A stretch of 64,000 nt of DNA from Alphaproteobacteria bacterium (GTDB lineage Bacteria; Pseudomonadota; Alphaproteobacteria; Bin95): NCBI GenBank assembly GCA_020638555.1, contig JACKII010000003.1, positions 186,001 through 250,000 of the forward strand, written 5' to 3'. The notes beneath the pieces are model-generated. The model did no database searches and was not told the DNA's origin. It saw nothing but the letters and a program-made list of their open reading frames with translations. Of this stretch, positions 8,398 through 16,618 are shown one piece after another. Made by a program: the position numbers and the translations under genes. Each line of letters starts with the position of its first letter. The stretch's first letter is position 1.

Positions 8398-9483
8398 ATG
8401 AAAGCCGCCGTGATGCGCGAAGCGCACCAGCCCTTGGTCATCGAAGACGTTCGTATCGACGAGCCCGGCCCGCGCGAAGTGCTGATCAAGACCGCCGCCT
8501 GCGGCGTCTGCCATTCTGACCTGCATTTCATCGAGGGCCTCTATCCGACCCAGATGCCCATCGTCCTCGGCCACGAGGCCGCGGGCGTGGTGCAGAAGGT
8601 CGGCAGCCAGGTCGACTATGTCCAGCCGGGCGACCACGTCATCACCTGTCTCTCGGCCTTTTGCGGCACCTGCGAATACTGCATCACCGGCCATCTCTCG
8701 CTCTGCACCAAGGCGGGGCTGGAGCGGGCCAAGGGCGACACGCCGCGCCTCGGCACGAAAGAGGCGCCGATGCACCAGTTCGCCAACCTCTCCGCCTTTG
8801 CCGAGCAGATGCTGGTGCATGAGAACGCGCTGGTGAAGATCGACAAGGACATGCCGCTGGACCGCGCCGCCCTGATCGGCTGCGGCGTCACCACCGGCGT
8901 CGGCGCGGTGCAGAACACCGCCCGCATCCATGCCGGCGAGACCGTGGCGGTGATCGGCTGCGGCGGCGTCGGCCTCTCGTGCATCAACGGCGCCTTCATC
9001 GCCGGCGCCAGCCGCATCATCGCGGTGGACCTGTCGGCGACCAAGCTCAACATCGCCAAGGAGTTCGGCGCCACCGACGTGGTCAACCCGAATGACGGCG
9101 ACGTCGCCAAACAGGTGCGCCAGCTCACCGGCGGCGAGGGCGTGCACCACGCCTTCGAAGCCATCGGCCTGAAACAGACGGCGGAAGACGCCTTCCGCAT
9201 GATCCGCCCCGGCGGCTGCGCCACCATTATCGGCATGGTACCGGTCGGCACCAAGGTGGAGTTGCACGGCCCCGAATTCCTGCGCGAAAAGAAAATGCAG
9301 GGCTCGAACATGGGCTCGAACCGCTTCCGCATCGACATGCCGCGCTATATCGAATTCTACCGCCAGGGCCGGCTGAAACTGGACGAAATGGTCAGCCAGC
9401 GCATCGGCCTCGGCGACGTGAACGACGCCTTTGTCGAGATGAAACGCGGCGATATCGCCCGCAGCGTCATCGTCTTCGACTGA
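8398..9483 (+). CDS. zinc-dependent alcohol dehydrogenase (MDR superfamily)
   Basis: 361 residues. Catalytic zinc ligands are C38 (GVCHSD), H59 (GHE) and the cysteine of LIGCGVTTG. Structural zinc is held by C89, C92, C95 and C103. The Rossmann motif IGCGGVGLS is followed by VDLS, whose aspartate implies NAD rather than NADP. The sequence is closest to class III-like and aryl/alkyl alcohol dehydrogenases of alphaproteobacteria. It is last in the hydrolase-SDR-ADH operon and may oxidise an alcohol released by these enzymes. Confidence 0.85.
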   Translation: MKAAVMREAHQPLVIEDVRIDEPGPREVLIKTAACGVCHSDLHFIEGLYPTQMPIVLGHEAAGVVQKVGSQVDYVQPGDHVITCLSAFCGTCEYCITGHLSLCTKAGLERAKGDTPRLGTKEAPMHQFANLSAFAEQMLVHENALVKIDKDMPLDRAALIGCGVTTGVGAVQNTARIHAGETVAVIGCGGVGLSCINGAFIAGASRIIAVDLSATKLNIAKEFGATDVVNPNDGDVAKQVRQLTGGEGVHHAFEAIGLKQTAEDAFRMIRPGGCATIIGMVPVGTKVELHGPEFLREKKMQGSNMGSNRFRIDMPRYIEFYRQGRLKLDEMVSQRIGLGDVNDAFVEMKRGDIARSVIVFD

Positions 9484-9772
9484 ACCCCGTCGGCTGCCGG
9501 AAAATCCCCCCGGGGGGAATCCCCCGGGGAGTCCCCCGGAAAATCCACTGCCTCCGCCCCAAACGCTCTCCTGACCTTGGGTGTGACACGGCCCCACGAC
9601 CGAGGGCGGGTGGAGGGGTCGGCAATGGATCCGGCCGCAGCGCCGTGTCACGAAAAAGACAATAAAGCCAAGCCCCTAAACTCCCGTTGAATCCGATCGG
9701 TGAATTTTTCGGCCAAATTCGTAAGGATTGCGCTCCGGAGCTTGCCCCTCCCCACCACGAGGACGCCCACCC
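9484..9772. other. 289-bp gap with G/C-run palindromes
   Basis: Just after the alcohol dehydrogenase stop there are nested G/C runs: CCCCCCGGGGGG is a perfect palindrome at 9506-9517, followed by CCCCCGGGG at 9521-9529, and CCGGAAAATCC occurs on both sides (from 9498 and 9536). These can form strong hairpins after the operon, but no T-tract follows. The rest of the gap (9550-9770) shows no gene; a moderately AT-rich part at 9657-9725 is the likely promoter region for the next dioxygenase gene. Confidence 0.5.
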
Positions 9773-10612
9773 ATGCCCTTCACCATCCGCCCGCTGGACG
9801 CGCCGCTGGGCGCGGAAGTCATCGGCTTCGACATCGACCGCGACGCCACGCCCGAGGCGACCCGGCGCCTGAAAGACGCCTGGCTGCAATATGTCGTGCT
9901 CTGCTTCCGCGGCCAGGATGTCGGGCCCGGCGATTTCGTCCGCCTCGCCCGGCTGTTCGGCACGCCGACGCCGCAGCCGCTGCAACGGCCGGAATACCAG
10001 GTCGAGGGCTATCCGGAACTGCGCGTGCTCTCCAGCCAGCAGCGCGACACGCTGGGCGACAACCGGCTGCTGCGCGTCGGCGGAAGCTGGCATTCCGACC
10101 ACTCGCACCAGCAGGAACCGCCGCGCGGAACCATGCTGCACGCGCTGCAACTGCCGAGCCGCGGCGGCAATACCGGCTTCACCGACCAGCACGCCGCCTA
10201 TAACGCGCTGTCGCCGGCGATGAAGGAGCGGGTGGCGGGCCTGCGCGTGCACCATGTCTACAACAGCCCCTACGCGCCCCGCAAAATGCAGACGCTGAGC
10301 GCGACGGAGACAAGGGAGGCGGCGCCGCAGGCACTGCATCCGCTGGTGCGGCCGCATCCGGTCGACGGCCGCCCGGCGCTCTATCTGAACCCGATCCGCA
10401 CCGCCAGCATCGAAGGCATGACGGACGAGGAGGCTCAGGCATTGCTCGGCGAGCTGCTGGAGCATTCGACCCAGCCGCAGTTCCGCTATTTCCACGAGTG
10501 GCAGAAGGACGACGTGCTGATCTGGGACAACCCCCAGGCGCTGCACATGGCCTCGCATGACTATCCCGAGGACGAACTCCGCCTGATGCATCGCACCCTG
10601 GTGCGGATGTAG
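9773..10612 (+). CDS. TauD/TfdA-family 2-oxoglutarate dioxygenase
   Basis: 279 residues from ATG 9773, preceded by GAGGA. Fe(II) ligands are H107 and D109 (GSWHSDHSH) and the His of WDNPQALHMASHDY; RLMHRTLVRM at the C-terminus carries the oxoglutarate arginine. Compared with the dioxygenase at 4544-5398 it is clearly divergent, so it is not a recent duplicate and probably acts on another substrate. It stands alone, followed by 440 bp of repeats. Confidence 0.85.
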   Translation: MPFTIRPLDAPLGAEVIGFDIDRDATPEATRRLKDAWLQYVVLCFRGQDVGPGDFVRLARLFGTPTPQPLQRPEYQVEGYPELRVLSSQQRDTLGDNRLLRVGGSWHSDHSHQQEPPRGTMLHALQLPSRGGNTGFTDQHAAYNALSPAMKERVAGLRVHHVYNSPYAPRKMQTLSATETREAAPQALHPLVRPHPVDGRPALYLNPIRTASIEGMTDEEAQALLGELLEHSTQPQFRYFHEWQKDDVLIWDNPQALHMASHDYPEDELRLMHRTLVRM

Positions 10613-11058
10613 GCTCTGCCTCCGGGAAGCACGGCATCGGGGATTGGCTGTGTCCGCGCGCTTGCCTGACCGCGCGCCATCCCAGCCCACTCTGAGCTTT
10701 CCCGGCCACGCCGGAGGCGGGAGCCGGGATCCCGGGCCGAGCCTGGCCGTGGCCCGAGGTCCCGGATCGGCTGCGCCCCGTCCCAGCTTTCCCGGCCGCG
10801 CCGGAGGCGGGAGCCGGGATCCCGGGCCGAGCCTGGCCGTGGCCCGAGGTCCCGGATCGGCTGCGCCGTCCGGGAAAGCTCAGAATGCGCTGTTTCCCGG
10901 ACGGCGCGGAGCGGCGCGCCGGGACCGCTCGCTCTCGCGAACACCGGCGCGGGCGGTGTTCGATGGATAATGCCGGCCCCGGACGGCGGCTCCGCCCCCT
11001 CCGGGGAACATCCGCCCCCTCCGGGGAACATCCGCCGCCTCCGGGGAGCGGGAGCGTT
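10613..11058. repeat. REP-like composite repeat, family B, copy 1 (with 90-bp tandem units)
   Basis: No gene is visible. Two direct copies of an 83-bp unit start at 10695 and 10785 (period 90 bp) and differ at one base (10708/10798). Each begins AGCTTTCCCGGCC and ends GGATCGGCTGCGCC. Next comes a perfect 15-bp inverted repeat, GCGCCGTCCGGGAAA (10863-10877) against its complement (10893-10907). Then a block containing CTCTCGCGAACAC and GGCCCCGGA follows that is closely matched at 24760-24840, and three copies of CTCCGGGGA near 11007-11048. Part of a dispersed family also at 24655-24900, 31471-31836 and 62392-62863. Confidence 0.85.
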
Positions 11059-12261
11059 TTAAGACGGCCCGGCAACCACGCCGGCATCGTGCAGCCGGCC
11101 GATCTCGCCGGCGCTCAGGCCCAGGATTTCCGCGAGCACCTCGTCGGTGTGCTGGCCGTGCCGCGGCGCCGGCTTCGGCTCCAGGCGGGCCAGTTCGTGC
11201 ACGTCGATGGGTGAGCCCGGCACCGGGTAGGACCCGATCCCCGGCTGGTCGATGGTCGCGAACAGCGGGTGGTTGCGGGTCTCCGCCGCCGCCTCGGCAA
11301 AGCTCCGATACGGCCCCCAGAGGGCGCCGGTGTTCTCCAGCATCGCCGCCACGTCCGCGAACGGCCGGGCCACCACCCATTCGCCGATCGCCGCTTCCAA
11401 TGCCGCCCGCGCCCGATAGCGGTCGGCCTCGTCCGTCAGGTCCGCGGCTTCGGCCGCTTCGATCGCCGCGACCGCGTCGGCACCGATCATCTCGCGCAGC
11501 GCGCGCACATGGCGGCCCGTGAACAGGCAGATCATCACATGGCGCCCGTCGGCACAGCGGAAGCTTTGCCCGAACGTGCCGAAAATATGGTTGCCGAGCC
11601 GCGGCCGGACATCGCCGTTGACCTCCGCTTCCGCCACATAGCCGAGCGTCGCCGTCGCCGCCAGGGCGACGTCGTAGAGCGAGAGTTTGAGCCAGCTTCC
11701 GACGCCGGTGCGGCTGCGCCGCCGCTCCGCCGCCAGCAGGCCGGTGGAGAGGGTCAGCGCCGCCGCGATATCCCAGGCGGGCAGCACGTTGTTCACCGGC
11801 CCTTCATGGCCTTCGGGTCCGGTGACCATGGGAAAACCCATGGCGGCGTTCACGGTGTAGTCCACCTGCGCCCGGCCGTCCCGTGTGCCGCTCAGGCTGA
11901 CCATGATCAGGTCGGCGCGGCGCTGCACCAGGCTCTCGTACGCGTTCCAGCCGCGGCTCGGCAGATTGGTGATGAACAGGCCCGCGTCCGGCCCCGGCGC
12001 CGTGATCAGGCCCTGCAACAATTCCCGCCCTTCCGGACGGCGGACATCCACGGCGATGGAGCGCTTGCCCTTGTTCAGGCTGGCCCAGTAGAGGCTCTCG
12101 CCGGTGCGGGTGACCGGCCAGCGCTGGCCATCGAGCGCGCCGCCAATGTCGTCGAACCGGATCACGTCGGCGCCCAGCTGGGCCAACGTCATGCCGCCCA
12201 TCGGGGCCGCCACGAACGCCGACCCTTCGACGATCCGCATGCCGGAGAGAAGATCGTACAT
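11059..12261 (-). CDS. CaiB/BaiF-family CoA transferase
   Basis: 400 residues, standard for family III CoA transferases, which move CoA between carboxylic acids through a mixed anhydride on an aspartate. The family opening (GMRIVEGSAFVAAPMGGMTLAQLGADVIRFD) appears in register at residues 7-37, and the aspartate of LPAWDIAAALTLSTG is at the catalytic position. The C-terminal small domain ends LGLSAGEIGRLHDAGVV. GGAGGAAAG precedes ATG 12261. It is divergent from the MlrC-type peptidase gene, with 88 bp between starts that should contain both promoters. Confidence 0.85.
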   Translation of the reverse strand: MYDLLSGMRIVEGSAFVAAPMGGMTLAQLGADVIRFDDIGGALDGQRWPVTRTGESLYWASLNKGKRSIAVDVRRPEGRELLQGLITAPGPDAGLFITNLPSRGWNAYESLVQRRADLIMVSLSGTRDGRAQVDYTVNAAMGFPMVTGPEGHEGPVNNVLPAWDIAAALTLSTGLLAAERRRSRTGVGSWLKLSLYDVALAATATLGYVAEAEVNGDVRPRLGNHIFGTFGQSFRCADGRHVMICLFTGRHVRALREMIGADAVAAIEAAEAADLTDEADRYRARAALEAAIGEWVVARPFADVAAMLENTGALWGPYRSFAEAAAETRNHPLFATIDQPGIGSYPVPGSPIDVHELARLEPKPAPRHGQHTDEVLAEILGLSAGEIGRLHDAGVVAGPS

Positions 12262-12349
12262 CGCGGCTTTCCTCCATTTTCTCGTTGTGCCGTCCCGTAT
12301 ACGATAGCCGGTGAACCGCCGCCACTACCCCCCGATTGTGAGACCGACC

Positions 12350-13864
12350 ATGGCAGGACCGCGCATCGCGCTTTTGGGCTTCATGCTGGAGGCCAATGAG
12401 TTCGCGCCCGTCACGACCGGCGCCGATTTCCGCGCCTCCTGCTATCTGGTCGGCGACGAAATCCTGGCCGAGGCCGCCAAGCCCGCCCCGGCCATGCCCG
12501 CGGAAATTTCGGGTTTCATTGAGGAAATGGACCGCGCCGGTCCCTGGCAGCCCGTCCCCATCGTCGTCACCAATGTCGAGCCCGGCGGCCCGGCCGAGGC
12601 GGCGTTCGTCCGGGAAACGCTGGCCACCATGCGCGACATGTTGCTCGCCGCCGGCCCGCTGGACGCGGTCTATCTCTGCAACCATGGCGCGATGACCGCC
12701 ACCGACTCGACCGACCCCGACGGCGCGTATTATGCCATGGCGCGGCAGGCGGTCGGGCCGGATGTGCCGGTGGTCGCCACCGTCGACCTGCACGCCAACA
12801 TCTCGGACCGCATGGTCGAGGCGTCGGACGCCATCATCAGCTACCACACCAACCCCCATGTCGACCAGGCGGAGCGGGCGGCGGAGGCCGCGCGGTTGAT
12901 CCGCTGGCTGCTGGCCGGCGGCCGGCTGACCAAGACCTTCATCCGCATGCCCATCGTCGCGCCCAGCGTGCGGCTGCTGACGGCGGCCGGCCCCTATGCC
13001 GACCTGATCCGCCGCGGCCAGGCGGAGAAGCCGGCGAGCGTCCGGGTCGTCTCCGTCGTCGGCGGGTTTGCCTGGGGCGACACGCCGGAAAACGGCCTCG
13101 CCATTCTCACCTACGGCGAAAGCAAACCGGAGGCGGAAGCCCTGGCCAGGGCGCTGGCGCACCAGGCCTGGGACGACCGCGAGCGCTTCCGGGTGACGCT
13201 GACGCCGCTCACCGACGCCATCGCCGCCGCCAAGGCCCGCGGCGAGGACGCCACCCTGCCGGCTCTCTGCATTGCCGACGTGGCGGACAATCCCGGCGGC
13301 GGCGGCCGCGGCAACACCACCGACGTGCTGGAAGGCCTGATCGCCGCGGACGTGCAGGGCGCACTGCTCGGCCTGTTCATCGACCCGGCCGCAGCCGCCG
13401 CCTGTCACGCCGCCGGCGTCGGCGCGAAAATCGACGTGGTGTTCAACCGGGCCAACGCAGATGAGCACGGCCGCGCGGTTCCGGCCCGGATCGAGGTGCT
13501 GGCCCTGTCGGACGGGTTCATCGTCGGCCGTCGCGGCATCGCCGCCGGTCGCACCTCCAAGCTGGGACCCAGCGCCTGCATCCGCATGGGAGGGATCACC
13601 ATGGTCGTCGCCTCCCGGCGCATTCAGGCCGCGGACCCGGCCTATTTCGAAGCCTTCGGCCTCGACATCGCCGCCTTCCGCACCGTGGTCCTGAAAAGCC
13701 GGGGCCATTTCCGCGCCGGCTTCGACCAGTTCTTCGACACCGCGCAAATCGTCGAGGTGGACGCGCTCGGCCTGACCAATCCGATGCTGTCGCGCTTTCC
13801 GTTCCGGCGCCTGCCCCGGCCCGTCTATCCGCTGGACCCCGACACCCGGTGGCAAATGGACTGA
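12350..13864 (+). CDS. M81-family metallopeptidase (microcystinase C / MlrC-like)
   Basis: 504 residues. The zinc-site pattern TVDLHANIS (D146, H148) with H170 (TNPHVD) keeps the 22-residue spacing I recall for D167/H169/H191 of MlrC, which cleaves linearised microcystin. Most members of this family are in bacteria that never meet microcystin, so a general role on D-amino-acid or modified peptides is more likely. The C-terminal MlrC domain includes GRTSKLGPSA and KSRGHFRAGF. ATG 12350 is preferred; a GTG at 12311 is possible. No mlrA, mlrB or mlrD is nearby. Confidence 0.8.
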   Translation: MAGPRIALLGFMLEANEFAPVTTGADFRASCYLVGDEILAEAAKPAPAMPAEISGFIEEMDRAGPWQPVPIVVTNVEPGGPAEAAFVRETLATMRDMLLAAGPLDAVYLCNHGAMTATDSTDPDGAYYAMARQAVGPDVPVVATVDLHANISDRMVEASDAIISYHTNPHVDQAERAAEAARLIRWLLAGGRLTKTFIRMPIVAPSVRLLTAAGPYADLIRRGQAEKPASVRVVSVVGGFAWGDTPENGLAILTYGESKPEAEALARALAHQAWDDRERFRVTLTPLTDAIAAAKARGEDATLPALCIADVADNPGGGGRGNTTDVLEGLIAADVQGALLGLFIDPAAAAACHAAGVGAKIDVVFNRANADEHGRAVPARIEVLALSDGFIVGRRGIAAGRTSKLGPSACIRMGGITMVVASRRIQAADPAYFEAFGLDIAAFRTVVLKSRGHFRAGFDQFFDTAQIVEVDALGLTNPMLSRFPFRRLPRPVYPLDPDTRWQMD

Positions 13865-13884
13865 CACCCAAGGCGCGAAACTTG

Positions 13885-13916
13885 GCCCGATTGTAAAGCC
13901 GACTTTACAATCGGGC
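13885..13916. terminator. 14-bp perfect inverted repeat after the M81 gene
   Basis: GCCCGATTGTAAAG and its exact complement are separated by a four-base CCGA loop, 20 bp after the peptidase stop. The stem would be very stable, but it lacks a following T-tract, so it may be a Rho-assisted terminator or an mRNA-stabilising hairpin. Because it lies about 90 bp upstream of a sigma-54 promoter, it could instead be an activator-binding palindrome. Confidence 0.6.
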
Positions 13917-14002
13917 TGAGAGGGCGAAGACCCAGCTCGTCAGACAACCATTAAGATATTGAATTCAATCTCATTATATTTTTTGTTGAGTCGCACCGAT
14001 TC

Positions 14003-14018
14003 TGGCACGACGCTTGCT
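14003..14018 (+). promoter_or_regulatory. consensus sigma-54 (RpoN) promoter
   Basis: TGGCACGACGCTTGCT matches the -24/-12 consensus TGGCACG-N4-TTGCW at every defined position, with GG and GC in the required 10-bp spacing. About 80 bp of unusually AT-rich DNA upstream (13940-13990) would suit an IHF-bent enhancer arrangement. Transcription would start near 14029 on the plus strand. No protein gene lies downstream on that strand, as an intrinsic terminator follows within about 125 bp. Confidence 0.8.
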
Positions 14019-14028
14019 ACACTTGTAT

Positions 14029-14155
14029 GCGACAAACGCAGCGAGGTCTGGAGAGAGCCCTTTCGTCTGTTAAGTCCTGACGCGGCGCCCCACCGGCGGG
14101 GAGAATAGCCGCGCGAACGGCAGCCAGGTCACAAAGACCGGCTGCCGTCTTTTTT
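14029..14155 (+). ncRNA. candidate sigma-54-dependent small RNA, about 127 nt
   Basis: Inferred transcript between the sigma-54 promoter and the intrinsic terminator. Predicted structures from the sequence: a nested hairpin with outer stem GCGGC (14082-14086) to GCCGC (14108-14112) and inner CCCC to GGGG, then the terminator hairpin. The 5' part (14030-14080) is mostly single-stranded and contains GGTCTGGAGAGAGCCC. A 17-codon frame starts at 14027, but its ATG overlaps the expected start point and has no ribosome site, so coding is unlikely. Not matched by me to any named RNA family. Sigma-54 control suggests a link to nitrogen or carbon limitation. Confidence 0.6.
14117..14155 (+). terminator. 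strong Rho-independent terminator
   Basis: ACGGCAGCC pairs perfectly with GGCTGCCGT; an inner GGTC-ACAAA-GACC extends the stem. The hairpin is followed at once by CTTTTTT. It faces the end of the convergent acylase gene at 14167, so it may protect that gene from read-through. It is the only textbook intrinsic terminator I see in the window. Confidence 0.9.
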
Positions 14156-14166
14156 GGTGGCCCCCT

Positions 14167-16467
14167 TCAAGGCGAGAGCCGCAGCGTCTGTTCGGTCGCG
14201 GCCCGGACCGCCGCGTCGCCGAACGCCATGGCGACATACTCTTCCCTGGCCCACAGCGGAAACAGGTCCTGGTAATGCGGGCTCGACGGCAGGCCGGACT
14301 GGCCCGGCGAGTTGATCGTGACGCAGGCATCCCAGTTGCCGACATCGCACACCATGCGCCAGGTGACGCCAAGCGTCATCCGCCCGTCGGTCAGGCGGTA
14401 ATTGTTGTTGTTGATGGTCAGGCCCGACCCGCCCTTCGGCAGCGGCCCGACGCTCCAGGCCTGCCGGGTGGCCTCGTCCAGCAGGGCGGAGAGATCGTGC
14501 GGGTGATAGGCGTGATGGAAGCCGCCCCACCGCCAGGCCGCCGGCTCGGCGCCGAAGCGCGCCAGCGCATCCTCCCAGGCGGCCGCCAGGGTCTCGGACA
14601 GCAAGGCGGCACGGTCGCCCAGCCGGGGGTCCGCCGCAGTTACCAGATCGACCGCCAGCGCCAGGTCCGGCAAGGCCGCATAAGCCTGAAGCCCTTGCGG
14701 CGAGGCCTGCGCCAGCACAAGCGGCGCCAGATGGCGCATGAACCAGGTCTCGAACAGGGCGGCAGCGGCGCTGTCGGCGTCCAGCCGACGATCCCAGCCC
14801 GTCAGCATCGCGGTTGCCGGCGTCTCCGGCAGGTCCGCCAGCAACGGCACCAGCCGCTCCGCCGGATTGGAGCGATAGCTGGTCTGCAACGCGCGCATGT
14901 CGTCCAGGGAGTGCCGCGGCTTCGCCTCCAGCGCGGCGGCGATGGTGCGGTAGCGCGCCGGGTCCGGCCATTCGAAGCCGGGCGTGTTGTCCGGGCCGAG
15001 CCAGGCCTCCGGCAGGTTGAACTGGTTCGCGGTCGCCACCCAGCCCTCCGCCGGCTGCTTGACGCGGGGTGTGGACAGCGGATCCCGCAGGCCGGCCCAT
15101 TCGTAACGGCCATCGCCCGGCACCGGCAGCAGGCCGTCCCAGTTCGGGCGGATCGGCACGAAGCCGGCGGTGAAGCGCGCGATACGCCCGCCGGTCTCGG
15201 CGACGATGTGGTTGGAACTGGGCGCCCCCCAGCCCTTCAACGCCTGCTCGTAGTCCTCGACGGTTTTGGCCTGGAGGAAGGCGAGGCTGGCCAGATAGGC
15301 GGCGGTGCCGGGCTCGGTCCAGACCGTGCGCAGGCCATAGGCCTTGCCCGCGGCCCGGTCCACGTGCAGCACCGGGCCATGGCGGGTGAAGCGCAGTTCG
15401 ATGGCGCGCTCGCCCTCGCCCTTCACGGCCAGGGTCTGACGCTCGACGCGCATGGCCTCCCAGCCACCGCCATAGCGGTATTGCTCCGGGTCGGCCGGGT
15501 TCAGCTCGTAGACGCAGAGGTCTTCCTGGTCGATCGGCCAGATGGTGAGGCCGAAGGCGATATCGGCGTTGTGGCCGAACGAGACGCCCGGCACCGCCGG
15601 CTCGCCCGCGCCGATCACGTTCAGGCCCGGCGCCTGCAAATGCACGATATAGCGCAGGCCGGGCATCTGGTGCGCCCGGTGCGGGTCGCTGGCCAGGATC
15701 GGCCGGCCGGTGGTGGTGCGCGCCGGCGACAGCGCCCAGGCGTTCGAGCCCAAGAGTTCCGAGGGCGCGGCCTCCGCCTGCACCGTGTCGCTGCCGAAGG
15801 TCGGCGGCTCGGTCGCCAGCAGATAGGTTTGCAGGATCTCCGCCGGCAATTCCGCCGGCTCGAACCCCTCCGGCACCCGCAACGGCCGGTCCGGCTGGCG
15901 CGCCTTGCGCAGCCCGTCCGCCTCGGCCCCGTATCGCGCCAGCACGGCGGAACGCCGCAATTCGTGGTCCAGATTGTGCACGCGCGCATGGCTGCGGATG
16001 CGCACCACGTCCTCCGCCTGCCAGCGGCCGGGCTTGGTGCCCATCACCCGAAATTCCGGCGGCAATTCGTGCTCTCCGGCGTCGATGCCGTCCAGATAGG
16101 CATTGATGCCGGCGACAAAGGCCTGGGTCCAGGCCTTGGCGTTCGGGCCATAGCTCCGCCATTCCGCCGCCATGTCGCCGCGATAGAGGAACAGCCGCGC
16201 CGCCCGGTCCTTGTCCGCATAGGCGGGGCCGAAATCGCCGGCCAGCAGGCCCAGCCCGCGCTTGCGCCAGAGATCGATCTGCCAGAGCCGGTCCCTGGCC
16301 GCGTTCCACCCCTGGGCGAAAAAGGCATCGGCCGGCGTCTCGGCGGCGATATGGGCGATGCCCCAGCGGTCGACGCGGATAGTGACGGGCGCGGACAGGC
16401 CCGGAGCGCGGACGGTGGTCTCGGTGGCGGTTTCGGCGGCGGGTTCGGCGGTGGGTTCGGCGGCCAT
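14167..16467 (-). CDS. penicillin-acylase-family Ntn-hydrolase without visible signal peptide
   Basis: 766 residues. Conserved blocks of the family are present: VDRWGIAHIAAE and RDRLWQIDLWRKRGLG near the N-terminus, and the autocatalytic junction LLG-SNAW with the nucleophile serine at residue 241. Later, NNNNYRLTDGRMTLG is close to the end. The precursor would self-cleave into alpha and beta chains and hydrolyse amides such as acyl-homoserine lactones, penicillins or N-acyl amino acids. Unusual: the start at 16467 gives an acidic Ala/Glu/Pro leader (PTAEPAAETATETT) and no export signal, and the upstream frame does not supply one. Divergent from the MetX-like gene. Confidence 0.85.
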   Translation of the reverse strand: MAAEPTAEPAAETATETTVRAPGLSAPVTIRVDRWGIAHIAAETPADAFFAQGWNAARDRLWQIDLWRKRGLGLLAGDFGPAYADKDRAARLFLYRGDMAAEWRSYGPNAKAWTQAFVAGINAYLDGIDAGEHELPPEFRVMGTKPGRWQAEDVVRIRSHARVHNLDHELRRSAVLARYGAEADGLRKARQPDRPLRVPEGFEPAELPAEILQTYLLATEPPTFGSDTVQAEAAPSELLGSNAWALSPARTTTGRPILASDPHRAHQMPGLRYIVHLQAPGLNVIGAGEPAVPGVSFGHNADIAFGLTIWPIDQEDLCVYELNPADPEQYRYGGGWEAMRVERQTLAVKGEGERAIELRFTRHGPVLHVDRAAGKAYGLRTVWTEPGTAAYLASLAFLQAKTVEDYEQALKGWGAPSSNHIVAETGGRIARFTAGFVPIRPNWDGLLPVPGDGRYEWAGLRDPLSTPRVKQPAEGWVATANQFNLPEAWLGPDNTPGFEWPDPARYRTIAAALEAKPRHSLDDMRALQTSYRSNPAERLVPLLADLPETPATAMLTGWDRRLDADSAAAALFETWFMRHLAPLVLAQASPQGLQAYAALPDLALAVDLVTAADPRLGDRAALLSETLAAAWEDALARFGAEPAAWRWGGFHHAYHPHDLSALLDEATRQAWSVGPLPKGGSGLTINNNNYRLTDGRMTLGVTWRMVCDVGNWDACVTINSPGQSGLPSSPHYQDLFPLWAREEYVAMAFGDAAVRAATEQTLRLSP

Positions 16468-16618
16468 GCGGCGATCCTTGCGGTCTTGCGGATGCCGGCG
16501 ATTTTCGCCTGCCGGCCATCGATTGCGCAACCGTGGTTGCCGCTTGCCGCAAAACCGCGCCATGATGGCCGCCCGCTTGGACCCGCCCAGACACGCCGCC
16601 AAAGACAAGCCCCCGCCC

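Noticed and set aside
10640..10970. Open frames through the 90-bp tandem repeats
   Set aside because: Codon content follows the repeat and is Arg/Gly/Pro-rich; the same repeat occurs in different frames at other loci.
11804..13867. A 687-codon open frame on the minus strand opposite the M81 peptidase gene
   Set aside because: It is a GC-rich shadow: the plus-strand frame has all the family motifs, and the minus-strand product is low-complexity Arg/Gly/Asp/His with no recognisable domain.
14046..14060. CTGGAGAGAGCCC, similar to the first part of a glycine riboswitch aptamer
   Set aside because: The next required conserved blocks are absent and no glycine-related gene follows on that strand.
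14027..14080. A 17-codon open frame in the small-RNA candidate
   Set aside because: The ATG coincides with the predicted transcription start and has no ribosome binding site, so translation is unlikely.
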